DNA of 34,025 nt from Methanonatronarchaeales archaeon. GTDB lineage: Archaea > Halobacteriota > Methanonatronarchaeia > JAANXF01. Position 1 is the stretch's first letter. Each line of letters starts with the position of its first letter. A program made the translations under genes and the position numbers. The notes under the pieces were generated by a model, which worked only from the letters and a program-made list of their open reading frames with translations, had not been told where the DNA came from and searched no databases. Below are positions 14,536 to 21,924 of the stretch, piece after piece. The stretch spans positions 1-34,025 of the forward strand of contig JAANXF010000003.1 in the NCBI GenBank assembly GCA_018263395.1, given 5' to 3'.

Positions 14536-15045
14536 ATGGTCGTCGTCTCAAACGCAACGCCCCTGATTTACCTCTCTAAGGCCGGTAAGCTGCACCTGCT
14601 GAGAGAGGTCTTCGGCCGGGTCATCGTTCCGGAAGAGGTGAGGGTCGAGGTGGTGGACCGCGGGAAATCACTCGGGATGGCCGACGCCCTCGTCGTGGAG
14701 GAGGCCGTCGAGGAAGGTTGGCTAGTGGTCAGGGAGACCCCGGCTCCGGATAAGGAAACCGGCCTCGACCCGGGCGAATCCGCCGTCCTGTCGCTGGCCG
14801 ACGTGCTGGACGCGGAGGTCGTGGTCATTGACGAGGTCTCCGCCCGCGTGGCTGCGAGGATCCTGGGTCTGGAGCCGAGGGGTACGGTCTACGTGCTTCT
14901 TCGCGCCCTCGAATCAGGGGAACTTGACCTGGATGGGTTCCTCGAAGCGCTGAACGACATGGTACAACACGGCTTCAGGCTGAAGGAGGAGATCTATGTC
15001 GAGGCGGTGAGGGAGGCGAGGAGGATATCTGAACAGTCTCGGTGA
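14536..15045 (+). CDS. DUF3368 PIN-like toxin
   Basis: The 169-residue protein opens with VVVSNATPLIYLSKAG, the typical DUF3368 start in which Asn often replaces the first PIN Asp. It then has a conserved Glu region (PEEVRVEV), DPGESAVLSLAD, VVIDEVSARVAA with the central acidic residue, and GTVYVLLRALESG. Such PIN-like proteins are predicted RNases that act as the toxin of the UPF0175 pair. ATG 14536 is preferred to GTG 14518 because the family starts with M-(I/V)-V-V-S; a purine-rich GTGGAG lies 12 nt upstream. Confidence 0.85.
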   Translation: MVVVSNATPLIYLSKAGKLHLLREVFGRVIVPEEVRVEVVDRGKSLGMADALVVEEAVEEGWLVVRETPAPDKETGLDPGESAVLSLADVLDAEVVVIDEVSARVAARILGLEPRGTVYVLLRALESGELDLDGFLEALNDMVQHGFRLKEEIYVEAVREARRISEQSR

Positions 15046-15325
15046 AGGTCAGGTTTCTCGTACGAGTGAACGTGTTTGAACAACACTCTTTGGTGCAGGG
15101 CCCGCCGATTCACGCCACAGGAGACCCTCAGGCAGGGCTGCGACCTGATAGACTTCGCCCTCAGGGTCGAGAAGGAGCGAGATGGAGAGGGCTGAGAGTC
15201 GAAGTGGAAGTGTACGATCAGTAGACCGGCCAGCCGATTCCATTCTTATCCTGCCGCTTCGTCGCGGGTTCCAGGTCCTCTCCGTTGCACAGGAGAGAAG
15301 TTGTCTCTCAACGTTATAGGGATAG
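15046..15325. other. 280-nt stretch with a degraded coding fragment
   Basis: No well-supported gene. Positions 15076-15195 (TTG start, 39 residues) encode a plausible helical segment (FTPQETLRQGCDLIDFALR) in good codon context. This looks like the remnant of a small protein, perhaps another toxin-antitoxin or HEPN/MNT-type component, but no family can be fixed. The rest shows no promoter at standard spacing for the next gene. Confidence 0.3.
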
Positions 15326-16417
15326 ATGCAGAGAATCGGCTTCCTGGTAAACCCCGTGGCCGGAATGGGTGGCCGGGTCGGGCTGAAGGGGACCGACGGT
15401 CTGGTTGAGGAGGCGAGGTCCAGGGGGGCGGAGCCCCTGGCCGGGAAGAGGGCTCTCCGCGGCTTCAGGGAGCACGGCGGCACGTTCCGCGGCACGGTCT
15501 TCCTGACCTGCGGCGGCGAGATGGGGGTCGAAGTGCTTGAGGAGGCGGGCGTCGAGTACGAGGTCGTGTACGAGCCGGGTGAACCCACCACGGCCGGGGA
15601 CACCCTGGAGGCGTGCGGCGAGTTCCTGCGGAGAGGGGTCGACGTGGTGCTGTTCTGCGGGGGCGACGGCACCGCCCGGGACGTCCACTCCGTCGTGGAG
15701 GGAGAGGTGCCGATTCTCGGCATCCCGGCCGGAGTAAAGATGCAGTCCGGGGTATTCGCCACGTCGCCGGCCAGGTCCTGGGAGGTGGCGGACGACTTCT
15801 TCGCCCACGGCGCCGTGAGGGAGGCGGAGGTGGTGGACGTGGACGAGGAGGCGTACCGGGCGGGCCGCCTGGAGACCAGGATTTACGGCGTCGCACTGAC
15901 GCCGGACGAGCCCCATATACAGGGCTCCAAGTCCGTGTACGTGGGAGGGTCGGAGGAGGAGGACAAGGGGCGGATAGCGAGGTTCCTCGCCGAGGTGATG
16001 CAGGAGGGACGCTTCGTCCTCGGCCCCGGCTCCACCACGGCGGCCATCGCGGAGGAGCTGGGCCAGGAGGGGACGCTGCTGGGCGTCGACCTGTACGAGG
16101 ACGGGGAACTCGTCGCGTCGGACCTCCCGGAGGAGCGCCTCCTGGAACTGGTGGACTCCGAGACCCGCGTCGTCGTGAGCCCTATCGGGGCGCAGGGTTT
16201 CCTGTTCGGAAGGGGCAACCAGCAGATATCGGCGAAGGTCCTGAGAGCGGTCCGCCCCGAGAACGTAATCGTCGTGGCCACGCCGCAGAAGATGCGAGGC
16301 GTCGACGGGCTGCTGGTCGACACGGGGGACCCCGACGTGGACCGCGAGCTGGAGGGGGAACGCCGGGTCGTCGTGGGTTACAGGCTGGCGCAGAGGGTCG
16401 GCGTATGCAGAGCGTAG
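15326..16417 (+). CDS. COG3199 ATP-NAD kinase-like protein
   Basis: The 363-residue protein has NAD kinase superfamily motifs: N-terminal GFLVNPVAGMGGRV, the catalytic GGDGTARDV (about 112-120), and GIPAGVKMQSGVFA, matching the COG3199 branch (archaeal and bacterial 'ATP-NAD kinase family'). The expected reaction is phosphorylation of NAD to NADP, or a related diol/polyol kinase activity, since COG3199 members are less studied than PpnK. The C-terminal half holds the second beta domain with GPGSTTAAIAEEL and the GRGNQQIS block. The start is ATG 15326. It is followed by, but not overlapped with, the DUF4013 gene. Confidence 0.85.
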   Translation: MQRIGFLVNPVAGMGGRVGLKGTDGLVEEARSRGAEPLAGKRALRGFREHGGTFRGTVFLTCGGEMGVEVLEEAGVEYEVVYEPGEPTTAGDTLEACGEFLRRGVDVVLFCGGDGTARDVHSVVEGEVPILGIPAGVKMQSGVFATSPARSWEVADDFFAHGAVREAEVVDVDEEAYRAGRLETRIYGVALTPDEPHIQGSKSVYVGGSEEEDKGRIARFLAEVMQEGRFVLGPGSTTAAIAEELGQEGTLLGVDLYEDGELVASDLPEERLLELVDSETRVVVSPIGAQGFLFGRGNQQISAKVLRAVRPENVIVVATPQKMRGVDGLLVDTGDPDVDRELEGERRVVVGYRLAQRVGVCRA

Positions 16418-16473
16418 TGGCCGCTGCTATGCTGAGGTAACCTTATTGCGTCTGGGACCCCCACTCGCGGCAG

Positions 16474-17193
16474 GTGAACGAAATGCTGAACGTGCTTAAC
16501 GAGGCGCTCGGGTACCCGACAGAGGGGGAATCCTGGATGAAGAGGCTCCTCATCGGTGGAGTGCTGGTGTTCCTCGGCGTCCTGATAGTGCCGGCGCTGC
16601 TGGTGTACGGCTACCTCGTCAGGGAGCTGCGTTACGTCATAAGCGGAGAAGCGGAGCCCCCCGCTTTCAACGACTGGGGCGAGCTGCTCGTCGACGGTGT
16701 AAAGGGATTCGTGGTCGTGCTGGTCTACCTGATAGTGCCGCTCGCGATACTTGGACTGTCGGGCGGTTTCAGGCTCTTCGGCTCGACTATGGCCCCGGGA
16801 TCTCCGGGGATCACCGTGGGGCAGACCAGCCCGTTCGGGATGGCGCTCTTCGGAATCGCGTCCCTCGTGGCGTACTACCTCGTCCCCGCCGCGGTGGCAA
16901 ACCTCTTGGTGAACGGAAGCGTTAGCTCCGGCTTCAGGCTCGGCTACCTGTCTGAGCTGCTCACCAGCGGTACCTACGTGACGGCGTGGTTGCTGGCCCT
17001 CGCCGCGTCGCTGGTCCTCGGTGCGGTAACCGCCGTCCTGAACGCCACCGTGGTGGGGGCTGTGCTGGTGCCGTTCCTCAGCTTCTACGTCCTGGTGGCC
17101 GTGAGCCACGTGTTCGGAGAGGCCTACAGGGAGGTCCTGGGTCCTGGAGGCGGGTACCTCGCCGGGCCAGCACCGGAGTCCACCGGCGTATGA
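16474..17193 (+). CDS. DUF4013 family membrane protein
   Basis: This 239-residue protein has about five hydrophobic segments (about 25-50, 82-105, 125-150, 168-192, 196-222). The diagnostic region after the first helix is PPAFNDWGELLVDGVKGFVV, the DUF4013 hallmark. The family is common in archaea and has no established function. The start is GTG 16474, with CTTATTGC about 30 nt upstream as a weak TATA; ATG 16483 is an alternative. The last residues are Gly/Pro-rich. It is transcribed in the same direction as the COG3199 gene but with its own putative promoter. Confidence 0.8.
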   Translation: MNEMLNVLNEALGYPTEGESWMKRLLIGGVLVFLGVLIVPALLVYGYLVRELRYVISGEAEPPAFNDWGELLVDGVKGFVVVLVYLIVPLAILGLSGGFRLFGSTMAPGSPGITVGQTSPFGMALFGIASLVAYYLVPAAVANLLVNGSVSSGFRLGYLSELLTSGTYVTAWLLALAASLVLGAVTAVLNATVVGAVLVPFLSFYVLVAVSHVFGEAYREVLGPGGGYLAGPAPESTGV

Positions 17194-17315
17194 ACGCGCG
17201 GGCGACAAAAAACGAAACGTCCATCCTCCCCTGAACCCGGTGCACCGCTTAACGGCCTGAACGTCGAGTCGAGGGAGGCCACCCTTATGCGGGGCGGGGG
17301 AGACCATTCCGCCTC

Positions 17316-18530
17316 GTGACCGATGGAGTTCTCGATAGGTTCGGCATAGACCGTGACGTCTTCGTGCTCGGCCTGGCCCGCATGACGGACAGCCTGGGGA
17401 ACAGCCTGCTGATCGTAGTCCTTCCGCTGTACGTCGGGGATGTCGGGGAAGGCTTCGCGGGCCTCAGCGACCCGCTCCTGATCGGCGTCGTCCTCTCCAC
17501 CTTCGGCCTCGTCAACGCCCTGGCCCAGCCCTTCGCGGGCAGGATGACGGACGTGTACGGCAGGAGGAAGCCCTTCATCGTGCTGGGCCTTGGGACCCTG
17601 GCAGCCACCACCTTCGCCTACAGCCTCCTCTCGTACTACCCCGGCATGGTGGCGGTGAGGGCGCTGCAGGGCCTCGGCGTCGCCCTCACGATTCCCGCGA
17701 CGATGGCGCTGCTCTCGGAGGTCACGGACGCAGGCACGCGGGGAGGCGCCATGGGTTTCTTTAACACTATGCGGATGGTGGGCTTCGGGACCGGGCCGAT
17801 AGTCGCGGGGCTCGTGGAGGTCGCGTACGGCTTCGACGCCGCATTCTACGTCGGGACCGCCGGTGCCGTCGTCAGCCTCGTCCTGGTGCAGCTGCTCGTC
17901 AGGGAGGAGAGGAAGAGCCGGCAGGAGCGCCGCGAGGCCAGGGAGCGTGGGTTCGGTCACCTCCGGGTCTTACGCGACGGTGAGCTGGACGAGTTCTTCG
18001 TGCTTGGCCTGACCTCCTTCTTCATGGCGACCGGCATAGCGCTCATGGCGACCCTTGAACCGCAGTTCAACGCGAGGCTCGACCAGACCTCCCTCGGCTT
18101 TGGGGCCGCCTTCTCGGCCTTCATAGTCAGCCAGGTGCTCTTCCAGACGCCGATAGGCAGGTGGAGCGACCTGTACGGCAGGAAGCCCTTCATCCTCGTC
18201 GGGCTGCTGTTTCTCGCCCCGACCACCGTGGCTCAGGGCTTCGTGGCCACCACGGGCCAGCTGATCGGCGCGAGGTTCCTGCAGGGCGTCGCGGGAGCGA
18301 TGGTGTTCGCGCCGGCGTTCGCCCTGGCGGGCGACAAGGCACACAGGGCCTCGATGGGGGGACAGATGTCCCTCCTCACGATGGGGTTCGGGCTCGGGAC
18401 GGCGGCCGGTCCACTGCTCTCCGGCTTCCTGGTGAACTACGGGTTCCGGGTGCCCTTCCTCTTCGGCGGCGCGGTGGCCCTGTTCTCTGCGGCTCTGGTC
18501 TGGTTCGAGGTGGAGGAGTCGGCGCGCTGA
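17316..18530 (+). CDS. major facilitator superfamily transporter (drug:H+ antiporter type)
   Basis: The 404-residue protein has 12 hydrophobic segments in two homologous halves. Both halves carry MFS motif A in the loop between helices 2 and 3: GRMTDVYGRRKPF near residue 70 and GRWSDLYGRKPF near residue 282. A charged central loop (REERKSRQERREARE) separates the halves. This pattern fits secondary efflux transporters of the Bcr/TetA/EmrB-like groups; the substrate cannot be deduced. The start is GTG 17316, with a TATA-like CTTATGC about 30 nt upstream. Confidence 0.9.
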   Translation: MTDGVLDRFGIDRDVFVLGLARMTDSLGNSLLIVVLPLYVGDVGEGFAGLSDPLLIGVVLSTFGLVNALAQPFAGRMTDVYGRRKPFIVLGLGTLAATTFAYSLLSYYPGMVAVRALQGLGVALTIPATMALLSEVTDAGTRGGAMGFFNTMRMVGFGTGPIVAGLVEVAYGFDAAFYVGTAGAVVSLVLVQLLVREERKSRQERREARERGFGHLRVLRDGELDEFFVLGLTSFFMATGIALMATLEPQFNARLDQTSLGFGAAFSAFIVSQVLFQTPIGRWSDLYGRKPFILVGLLFLAPTTVAQGFVATTGQLIGARFLQGVAGAMVFAPAFALAGDKAHRASMGGQMSLLTMGFGLGTAAGPLLSGFLVNYGFRVPFLFGGAVALFSAALVWFEVEESAR

Positions 18531-18581
18531 GCGCCCGGTCGCAGCGGCGAGAGGCCTACGGACGGCGACCCGTACACCCTC

Positions 18582-18821
18582 TCACGCGTGCGCCCACCTC
18601 TGGACGAGCCACAGCAGAGCGGAGATGGCGAGGCTCAACAGGACCATCGTGGTTACTGGGAGGTAGAAACTGAACCCCTCCCTCTCGATCACGACGTCTC
18701 CGGGGAGCCTGCCGAGTCCGACGCCCGGGATGAGCGGCCACAGCAGGCCCGCGATTATCAGCAGGAGACCCGCCAGCACGAGGGCTCTGCCGGCTCCGAG
18801 TTCGACCAGTGTTTTCCTCAC
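18582..18821 (-). CDS. DUF2905 family small membrane protein
   Basis: This 79-residue protein has two hydrophobic helices (about 12-33 and 53-73). Between them is the family's diagnostic loop GVGLGRLPGDVVIEREGFSF (G-x-GRLPGD). DUF2905 proteins occur widely in archaea and bacteria, often near DNA repair genes in bacteria; function is unknown. The start is GTG 18821. It is divergent from the PIN-domain gene that heads the next operon. Confidence 0.88.
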   Translation of the reverse strand: MRKTLVELGAGRALVLAGLLLIIAGLLWPLIPGVGLGRLPGDVVIEREGFSFYLPVTTMVLLSLAISALLWLVQRWAHA

Positions 18822-18895
18822 CGCCGTCCCGGGTGTGCTTCCGCCGTATTCAGGGTTACTCCTAATCCCCTGGGGACCGACTCAGGAGAGGCGAG

Positions 18896-19291
18896 ATGCG
18901 GGGAGAAGACCAGAGGGACGCTGTCCTGCTGGACACGAACGCCCTTATGGCAGTCGGGGCTCTCGGCATAGACATGTTCGATGAGCTGGGAAGGGTCGCG
19001 CCGGGGCTCGAACCCGTGGTGCCCACAGGAGTCGTCGAGGAGCTGAGGAGGATAGAAATCGAGGGCACCGCAACCGAGGCCAGGAACGCGTCAGTCGCAC
19101 TGGCGCTCGTGGAGGGCACCGCGCGGGTCTCGACGGAGGGCCGGGTGGACGACGCCCTGGTGGAGCTGGCCGAGGAACGGGGATGGGAGGTGCTGACGAA
19201 CGACGCGGAACTGATTAACCGCCTGAAGGTGAGGGGTCTGCCCGTAATCTACATAAGGCAGAAGAGCTACTTGCAGAGGAGTCTGGATTAG
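18896..19291 (+). CDS. PIN-domain protein, COG1412 (Fcf1-like/VapC9-like)
   Basis: The 131-residue PIN domain shows the acidic metal site: D in VLLDTNALM, E in VVEELRRI, and D in DDALVELAEERGWEVLTNDAELI. It ends with VIYIRQKSYLQR, the typical tail of archaeal COG1412 proteins. These are related to the ribosome-biogenesis nuclease Fcf1 and in many archaea sit beside eIF2-gamma and RpoE1, so a housekeeping RNA role is more likely than a toxin role. AGGAGAGG lies 5 nt before ATG 18896. It heads a dense operon; the pyrophosphatase starts 1 nt after its stop. eIF2-gamma, often next to it, is not in this window. Confidence 0.85.
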   Translation: MRGEDQRDAVLLDTNALMAVGALGIDMFDELGRVAPGLEPVVPTGVVEELRRIEIEGTATEARNASVALALVEGTARVSTEGRVDDALVELAEERGWEVLTNDAELINRLKVRGLPVIYIRQKSYLQRSLD

Positions 19292-19292
19292 C

Positions 19293-19829
19293 ATGAACCT
19301 GTGGTCTGAAATTTCGACCGGAGAGGAGCCTCCCTCTCTCATCAACGCCGTCGTGGAGTGCACCAGGGGCTCCAGGAACAAGTACGAGTACGACAAGGAC
19401 ATCGAGGCCGTGGAGCTGGACAGGGTGCTGCACTCCGCCGTGCACTACCCCGCCGACTACGGCCTGATACCCCGGACGTGGTACGACGACGACGATCCCT
19501 TCGACGTCATCGTCCTGGTCGAGGACCCGACGTTTCCGGGCTGCGTGGTCCCGTCCCGGGTGGTCGGCATGATGGAGATGGTGGACGACGGCGAGAAGGA
19601 CGACAAGGTCCTGGCCGTGCCGGCCGGCGACCCGAGGTTCGACCACGTCGTGGACGTGAACGACGTCCCGCCCCAGGTGAAGAAGGAGATAACTCACTTT
19701 TTCGAAACCTACAAGGCTCTGGAGGAAGGTAAGAGCACGGAGACCCTCGGCTGGAGGGGCCGCAGGGAGGCCGAGGGTGCCGTGGAGCACGCGATGTCGC
19801 TCTACAGAGAAATATTTGGAAGTGATTAG
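19293..19829 (+). CDS. ppa: inorganic pyrophosphatase, family I
   Basis: The 178-residue cytosolic enzyme hydrolyses pyrophosphate to two phosphates and pulls biosynthetic reactions forward. Visible family I features are RNKYEYDKD, YPADYGLIPRTW, the metal-binding signature DDDPFDVIVLVE, and KDDKVLAVPAGDPR. Length is normal for archaeal enzymes. The gene sits between the PIN gene (1-nt gap) and rpoE1, whose GTG follows its TAG with no gap, so translation is probably coupled. Its insertion in this information-processing operon is not the most common archaeal order. Confidence 0.96.
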   Translation: MNLWSEISTGEEPPSLINAVVECTRGSRNKYEYDKDIEAVELDRVLHSAVHYPADYGLIPRTWYDDDDPFDVIVLVEDPTFPGCVVPSRVVGMMEMVDDGEKDDKVLAVPAGDPRFDHVVDVNDVPPQVKKEITHFFETYKALEEGKSTETLGWRGRREAEGAVEHAMSLYREIFGSD

Positions 19830-20603
19830 GTGTACAGGAAGCTCAGATTGGTGGATTCGGTGAGAGTCCCCCCCGGCAGGTTCGGGGAGGAACTGAAGCC
19901 GGTCATCGCGGACGCCCTTCAGGCAAAGCTGGAGGGGCGCGTCGACAGGGACCTGGGAGTCTACGTGGCAGTGACCGACGTTTACCGGATAGGTGAGGGC
20001 AAAATAGTTCCGGGAGACGGCGGCGTCTACTACGAGGTCGAGTTCGACGCCGTTTCGTTCCTGCCGGAGGTAAACGAGATGAGCGAGGGGGAGATAGTGG
20101 AGATCGTCGAGTTTGGCGCCTTCGTGGGCGTCGGTCCCCTGGACGCGCTGCTCCACGTATCGCAGATAGCGGACGAGTACATATCGTACGATGAGAAGCA
20201 GTCCCGTCTAGTGGGCAAGGAGGGCGGCATCGCGCTGAGTGAGGGAGACGCCGTCAGGACCCGGATAGTAACTGTCTCCCTGAACGAGCGCAACCCCCGG
20301 GAGTCCAAGATAGGGATGACCATGAGGCAGCCCGCACTCGGAAAGGTCGAGGAGGTGTACCGCTCCGAGAAGATGGCCGAGAGGAGGGCGGAGTACCTCA
20401 GGCTGATGGAGGAGGAGCGTGCAGCGGAGGAGGCCGCCAAGGCCGAAGCGGAGGAGGCGAGGGCGGCCGAGCGGGTGGAGTGCCTCGAGTGCGGGGAGCT
20501 TTACAAGCAGATAACGGGCTCCCATCTCTCGACCCACGACATGACCGTGGAGGAGTACAGGGAGAAGCACGGGGAGGACGTTGCGCTGAGGGCTGTGGCA
20601 TGA
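19830..20603 (+). CDS. rpoE1: RNA polymerase subunit E' (Rpo7) with C-terminal MucR/Ros-type zinc finger
   Basis: Residues 1-80 form the N-terminal RNP-like domain that docks on the polymerase core, and 81-175 form the S1/OB RNA-binding domain (GAFVGVGPLDALLHVSQIAD). Together with subunit F this makes the stalk that helps open DNA and bind nascent RNA. The usual protein ends near residue 190. Here a Glu/Ala-rich coiled coil (about 190-215) leads to C218-x2-C221-G, H232-x3-H236 and THDMTVEEYREKHG. The latter is the Ros/MucR C2H2-type zinc-finger pattern of DNA-binding regulators. Start GTG 19830 directly follows the ppa stop; the spt4 ATG overlaps its TGA. Confidence 0.93.
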   Translation: MYRKLRLVDSVRVPPGRFGEELKPVIADALQAKLEGRVDRDLGVYVAVTDVYRIGEGKIVPGDGGVYYEVEFDAVSFLPEVNEMSEGEIVEIVEFGAFVGVGPLDALLHVSQIADEYISYDEKQSRLVGKEGGIALSEGDAVRTRIVTVSLNERNPRESKIGMTMRQPALGKVEEVYRSEKMAERRAEYLRLMEEERAAEEAAKAEAEEARAAERVECLECGELYKQITGSHLSTHDMTVEEYREKHGEDVALRAVA

Positions 20604-20785
20604 AGAAGTCCGCGTGCAGGGAGTGCCACCGGGTGATAGACGGCGACGCCTGCCCGATACACGGAAAGGGTACCCTTACCGAGGACTGGAGGGGTTACGC
20701 CGTGATACTGGACCCCGGGGAGTCGGAGATAGCGAAAAAAATGAAAATCGACACGCCGGGAAAGTACGCTCTGAAGGTAAGGTAG
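20600..20785 (+). CDS. spt4: transcription elongation factor Spt4 (RpoE'')
   Basis: The 61-residue protein has a zinc site and the conserved tail of archaeal Spt4: LTEDWRGYAVILDPGESEIA, then a final PGKYALKVR. With Spt5 it forms the elongation clamp on RNA polymerase. The zinc ligands are C6, C9, C18 and probably H21 (motif CPIHG), where homologues normally have a fourth Cys. ATG 20600 overlaps the rpoE1 stop (ATGA), so expression is coupled. Confidence 0.93.
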   Translation: MKKSACRECHRVIDGDACPIHGKGTLTEDWRGYAVILDPGESEIAKKMKIDTPGKYALKVR

Positions 20786-20786
20786 C

Positions 20787-21314
20787 TTGACCCGGGTCCT
20801 GCCGGACGAACTGCGGGATGAACTCAGACGTCCGATCGGCAGATTGGTAAGTGGCGATTCACCGGAACGAGTGGCCGAGGAGGCGTGGCCGGAGAACGGC
20901 CACGTCATCGCGGTGGGGGACATCGTGACGTACCACCTGCTGGAGGCGGGGCACATCCCGGACGTCAGCATCATAGACGACCGCTCGATGCGGGAAAACA
21001 CCGGTGAGGCCGTCAGAAGAGAGGTGCGCCGCGGCTTCCGGAGGTCGGTTAAGGCCAAAAACCCGCCCGGCCACCTCACCGACGAACTAGTCGAGGCGGT
21101 CGAGGCCGCAGTCGAGGAGGGCGACGGCTTCCAGGTCGTGGTCGACGGTGAGGAGGACCTGGCCGTCATACCGGCGGTGCGATTCGCGGAGGTAGGCTCC
21201 ACGGTCCTGTACGGCCAGCCCTCCGAGGGCGTCGTGGTCGTGGAAGTCACCGGGAAGAGGAAAAGAGAGATAAAGCGCCTCGTCGATAGGATGGAGGTAC
21301 TCGATGGAAATTGA
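20787..21314 (+). CDS. GTP-dependent dephospho-CoA kinase (DUF359)
   Basis: The 175-residue protein belongs to the archaeal DUF359 family, shown in Thermococcus to phosphorylate dephospho-CoA with GTP, the last step of CoA synthesis. Family blocks seen are the N-terminal RRPIGRLVSG, VIAVGDIVTYHLLEAGHIPD, SIIDDRSMR, and VVVDGEEDLAVIPAV followed by GSTVLYGQPSEGVVVV, which holds the conserved YGQP. The start is TTG 20787, 1 nt after the spt4 stop; its 3' end overlaps rps24e by 11 nt. The position between spt4 and rps24e is the standard archaeal order. Confidence 0.93.
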   Translation: MTRVLPDELRDELRRPIGRLVSGDSPERVAEEAWPENGHVIAVGDIVTYHLLEAGHIPDVSIIDDRSMRENTGEAVRREVRRGFRRSVKAKNPPGHLTDELVEAVEAAVEEGDGFQVVVDGEEDLAVIPAVRFAEVGSTVLYGQPSEGVVVVEVTGKRKREIKRLVDRMEVLDGN

Positions 21315-21789
21315 GGTAACTGGAGAGTGGGACAACGCGCTCTTGGGAAGGAGGCAGCTGGACTTCAGCGTGGAGCACCCGGGCGACGCCACTCCGGGCA
21401 GGACGGACGTCAGGAAGAAGCTGGCGGCCATGAAGGACGCCGACGAGAACCTCGTCATAGTGAAGGGTATGGACACCGACTTCGGGAGGGCGGTCACCGA
21501 TGGAAGCGTCAGCGTGTACTCGTCAAGGGACAGGATGGTCGAGGTCGAGTCCCGCCACCTCCTGGACCGAAATCTCGGGGAGGACCAGGGGACAGCCTCG
21601 ACCGGCCGTGAGGAACGCGCCGGTGAGGCGGGAGAACCCGAGGAGGAGGCTCCAGAGCCGGAAGCAGGAGGGGAAGGGTCAGAGTCCGAGGAGGAACCCG
21701 TGGACGAAAACGAGGCTGAAGGTGAAGATGAATCAGATGCAGGGGCCGAGGAGGCCGACGAAGACCCCGGTGAGGGAGGCTCGGAGTGA
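21304..21789 (+). CDS. rps24e: ribosomal protein eS24 with long acidic tail
   Basis: Residues 1-95 are a normal eS24: [19 protein letters not shown], then [14 protein letters not shown], and the closing strand with VYSSRDRM. The protein then continues for about 65 residues of almost pure Glu/Asp/Gly/Ala/Pro with no order or motif. Typical archaeal eS24 is about 100 residues. Nothing suggests a fused domain. ATG 21304 lies inside the DPCK 3' end, and the eS27 GTG overlaps its stop. Confidence 0.93.
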   Translation: MEIEVTGEWDNALLGRRQLDFSVEHPGDATPGRTDVRKKLAAMKDADENLVIVKGMDTDFGRAVTDGSVSVYSSRDRMVEVESRHLLDRNLGEDQGTASTGREERAGEAGEPEEEAPEPEAGGEGSESEEEPVDENEAEGEDESDAGAEEADEDPGEGGSE

Positions 21790-21923
21790 ACAGGTACACT
21801 AAATACGGCGAAGAGGGGAAACCGGAAGGCAAGTTCTGCAAACGCTGCGGCGAAGGCATCTTCATGGCCGACCACGGTGACCGGCTGGCCTGCGGGCGCT
21901 GCGGATACACCGAGTTCAAGTAG
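21786..21923 (+). CDS. rps27ae: ribosomal protein eS27-like S27Ae
   Basis: This 45-residue zinc ribbon starts at GTG 21786, overlapping the eS24 stop (GTGA). It reads [20 protein letters not shown], then [20 protein letters not shown] and a final YTEFK. The two CxxC pairs bind zinc. Length and sequence match archaeal S27Ae (eS31). The kae1 gene begins 1 nt after its TAG. The gene is short enough to be missed by automatic ORF calling with a length cut-off. Confidence 0.95.
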   Translation: MNRYTKYGEEGKPEGKFCKRCGEGIFMADHGDRLACGRCGYTEFK

Positions 21924-21924
21924 C

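Noticed and set aside
15042-15224. 60-codon ORF after the DUF3368 gene
   Set aside because: No domain, odd composition and no start signals; another frame of the same region has better coding character.
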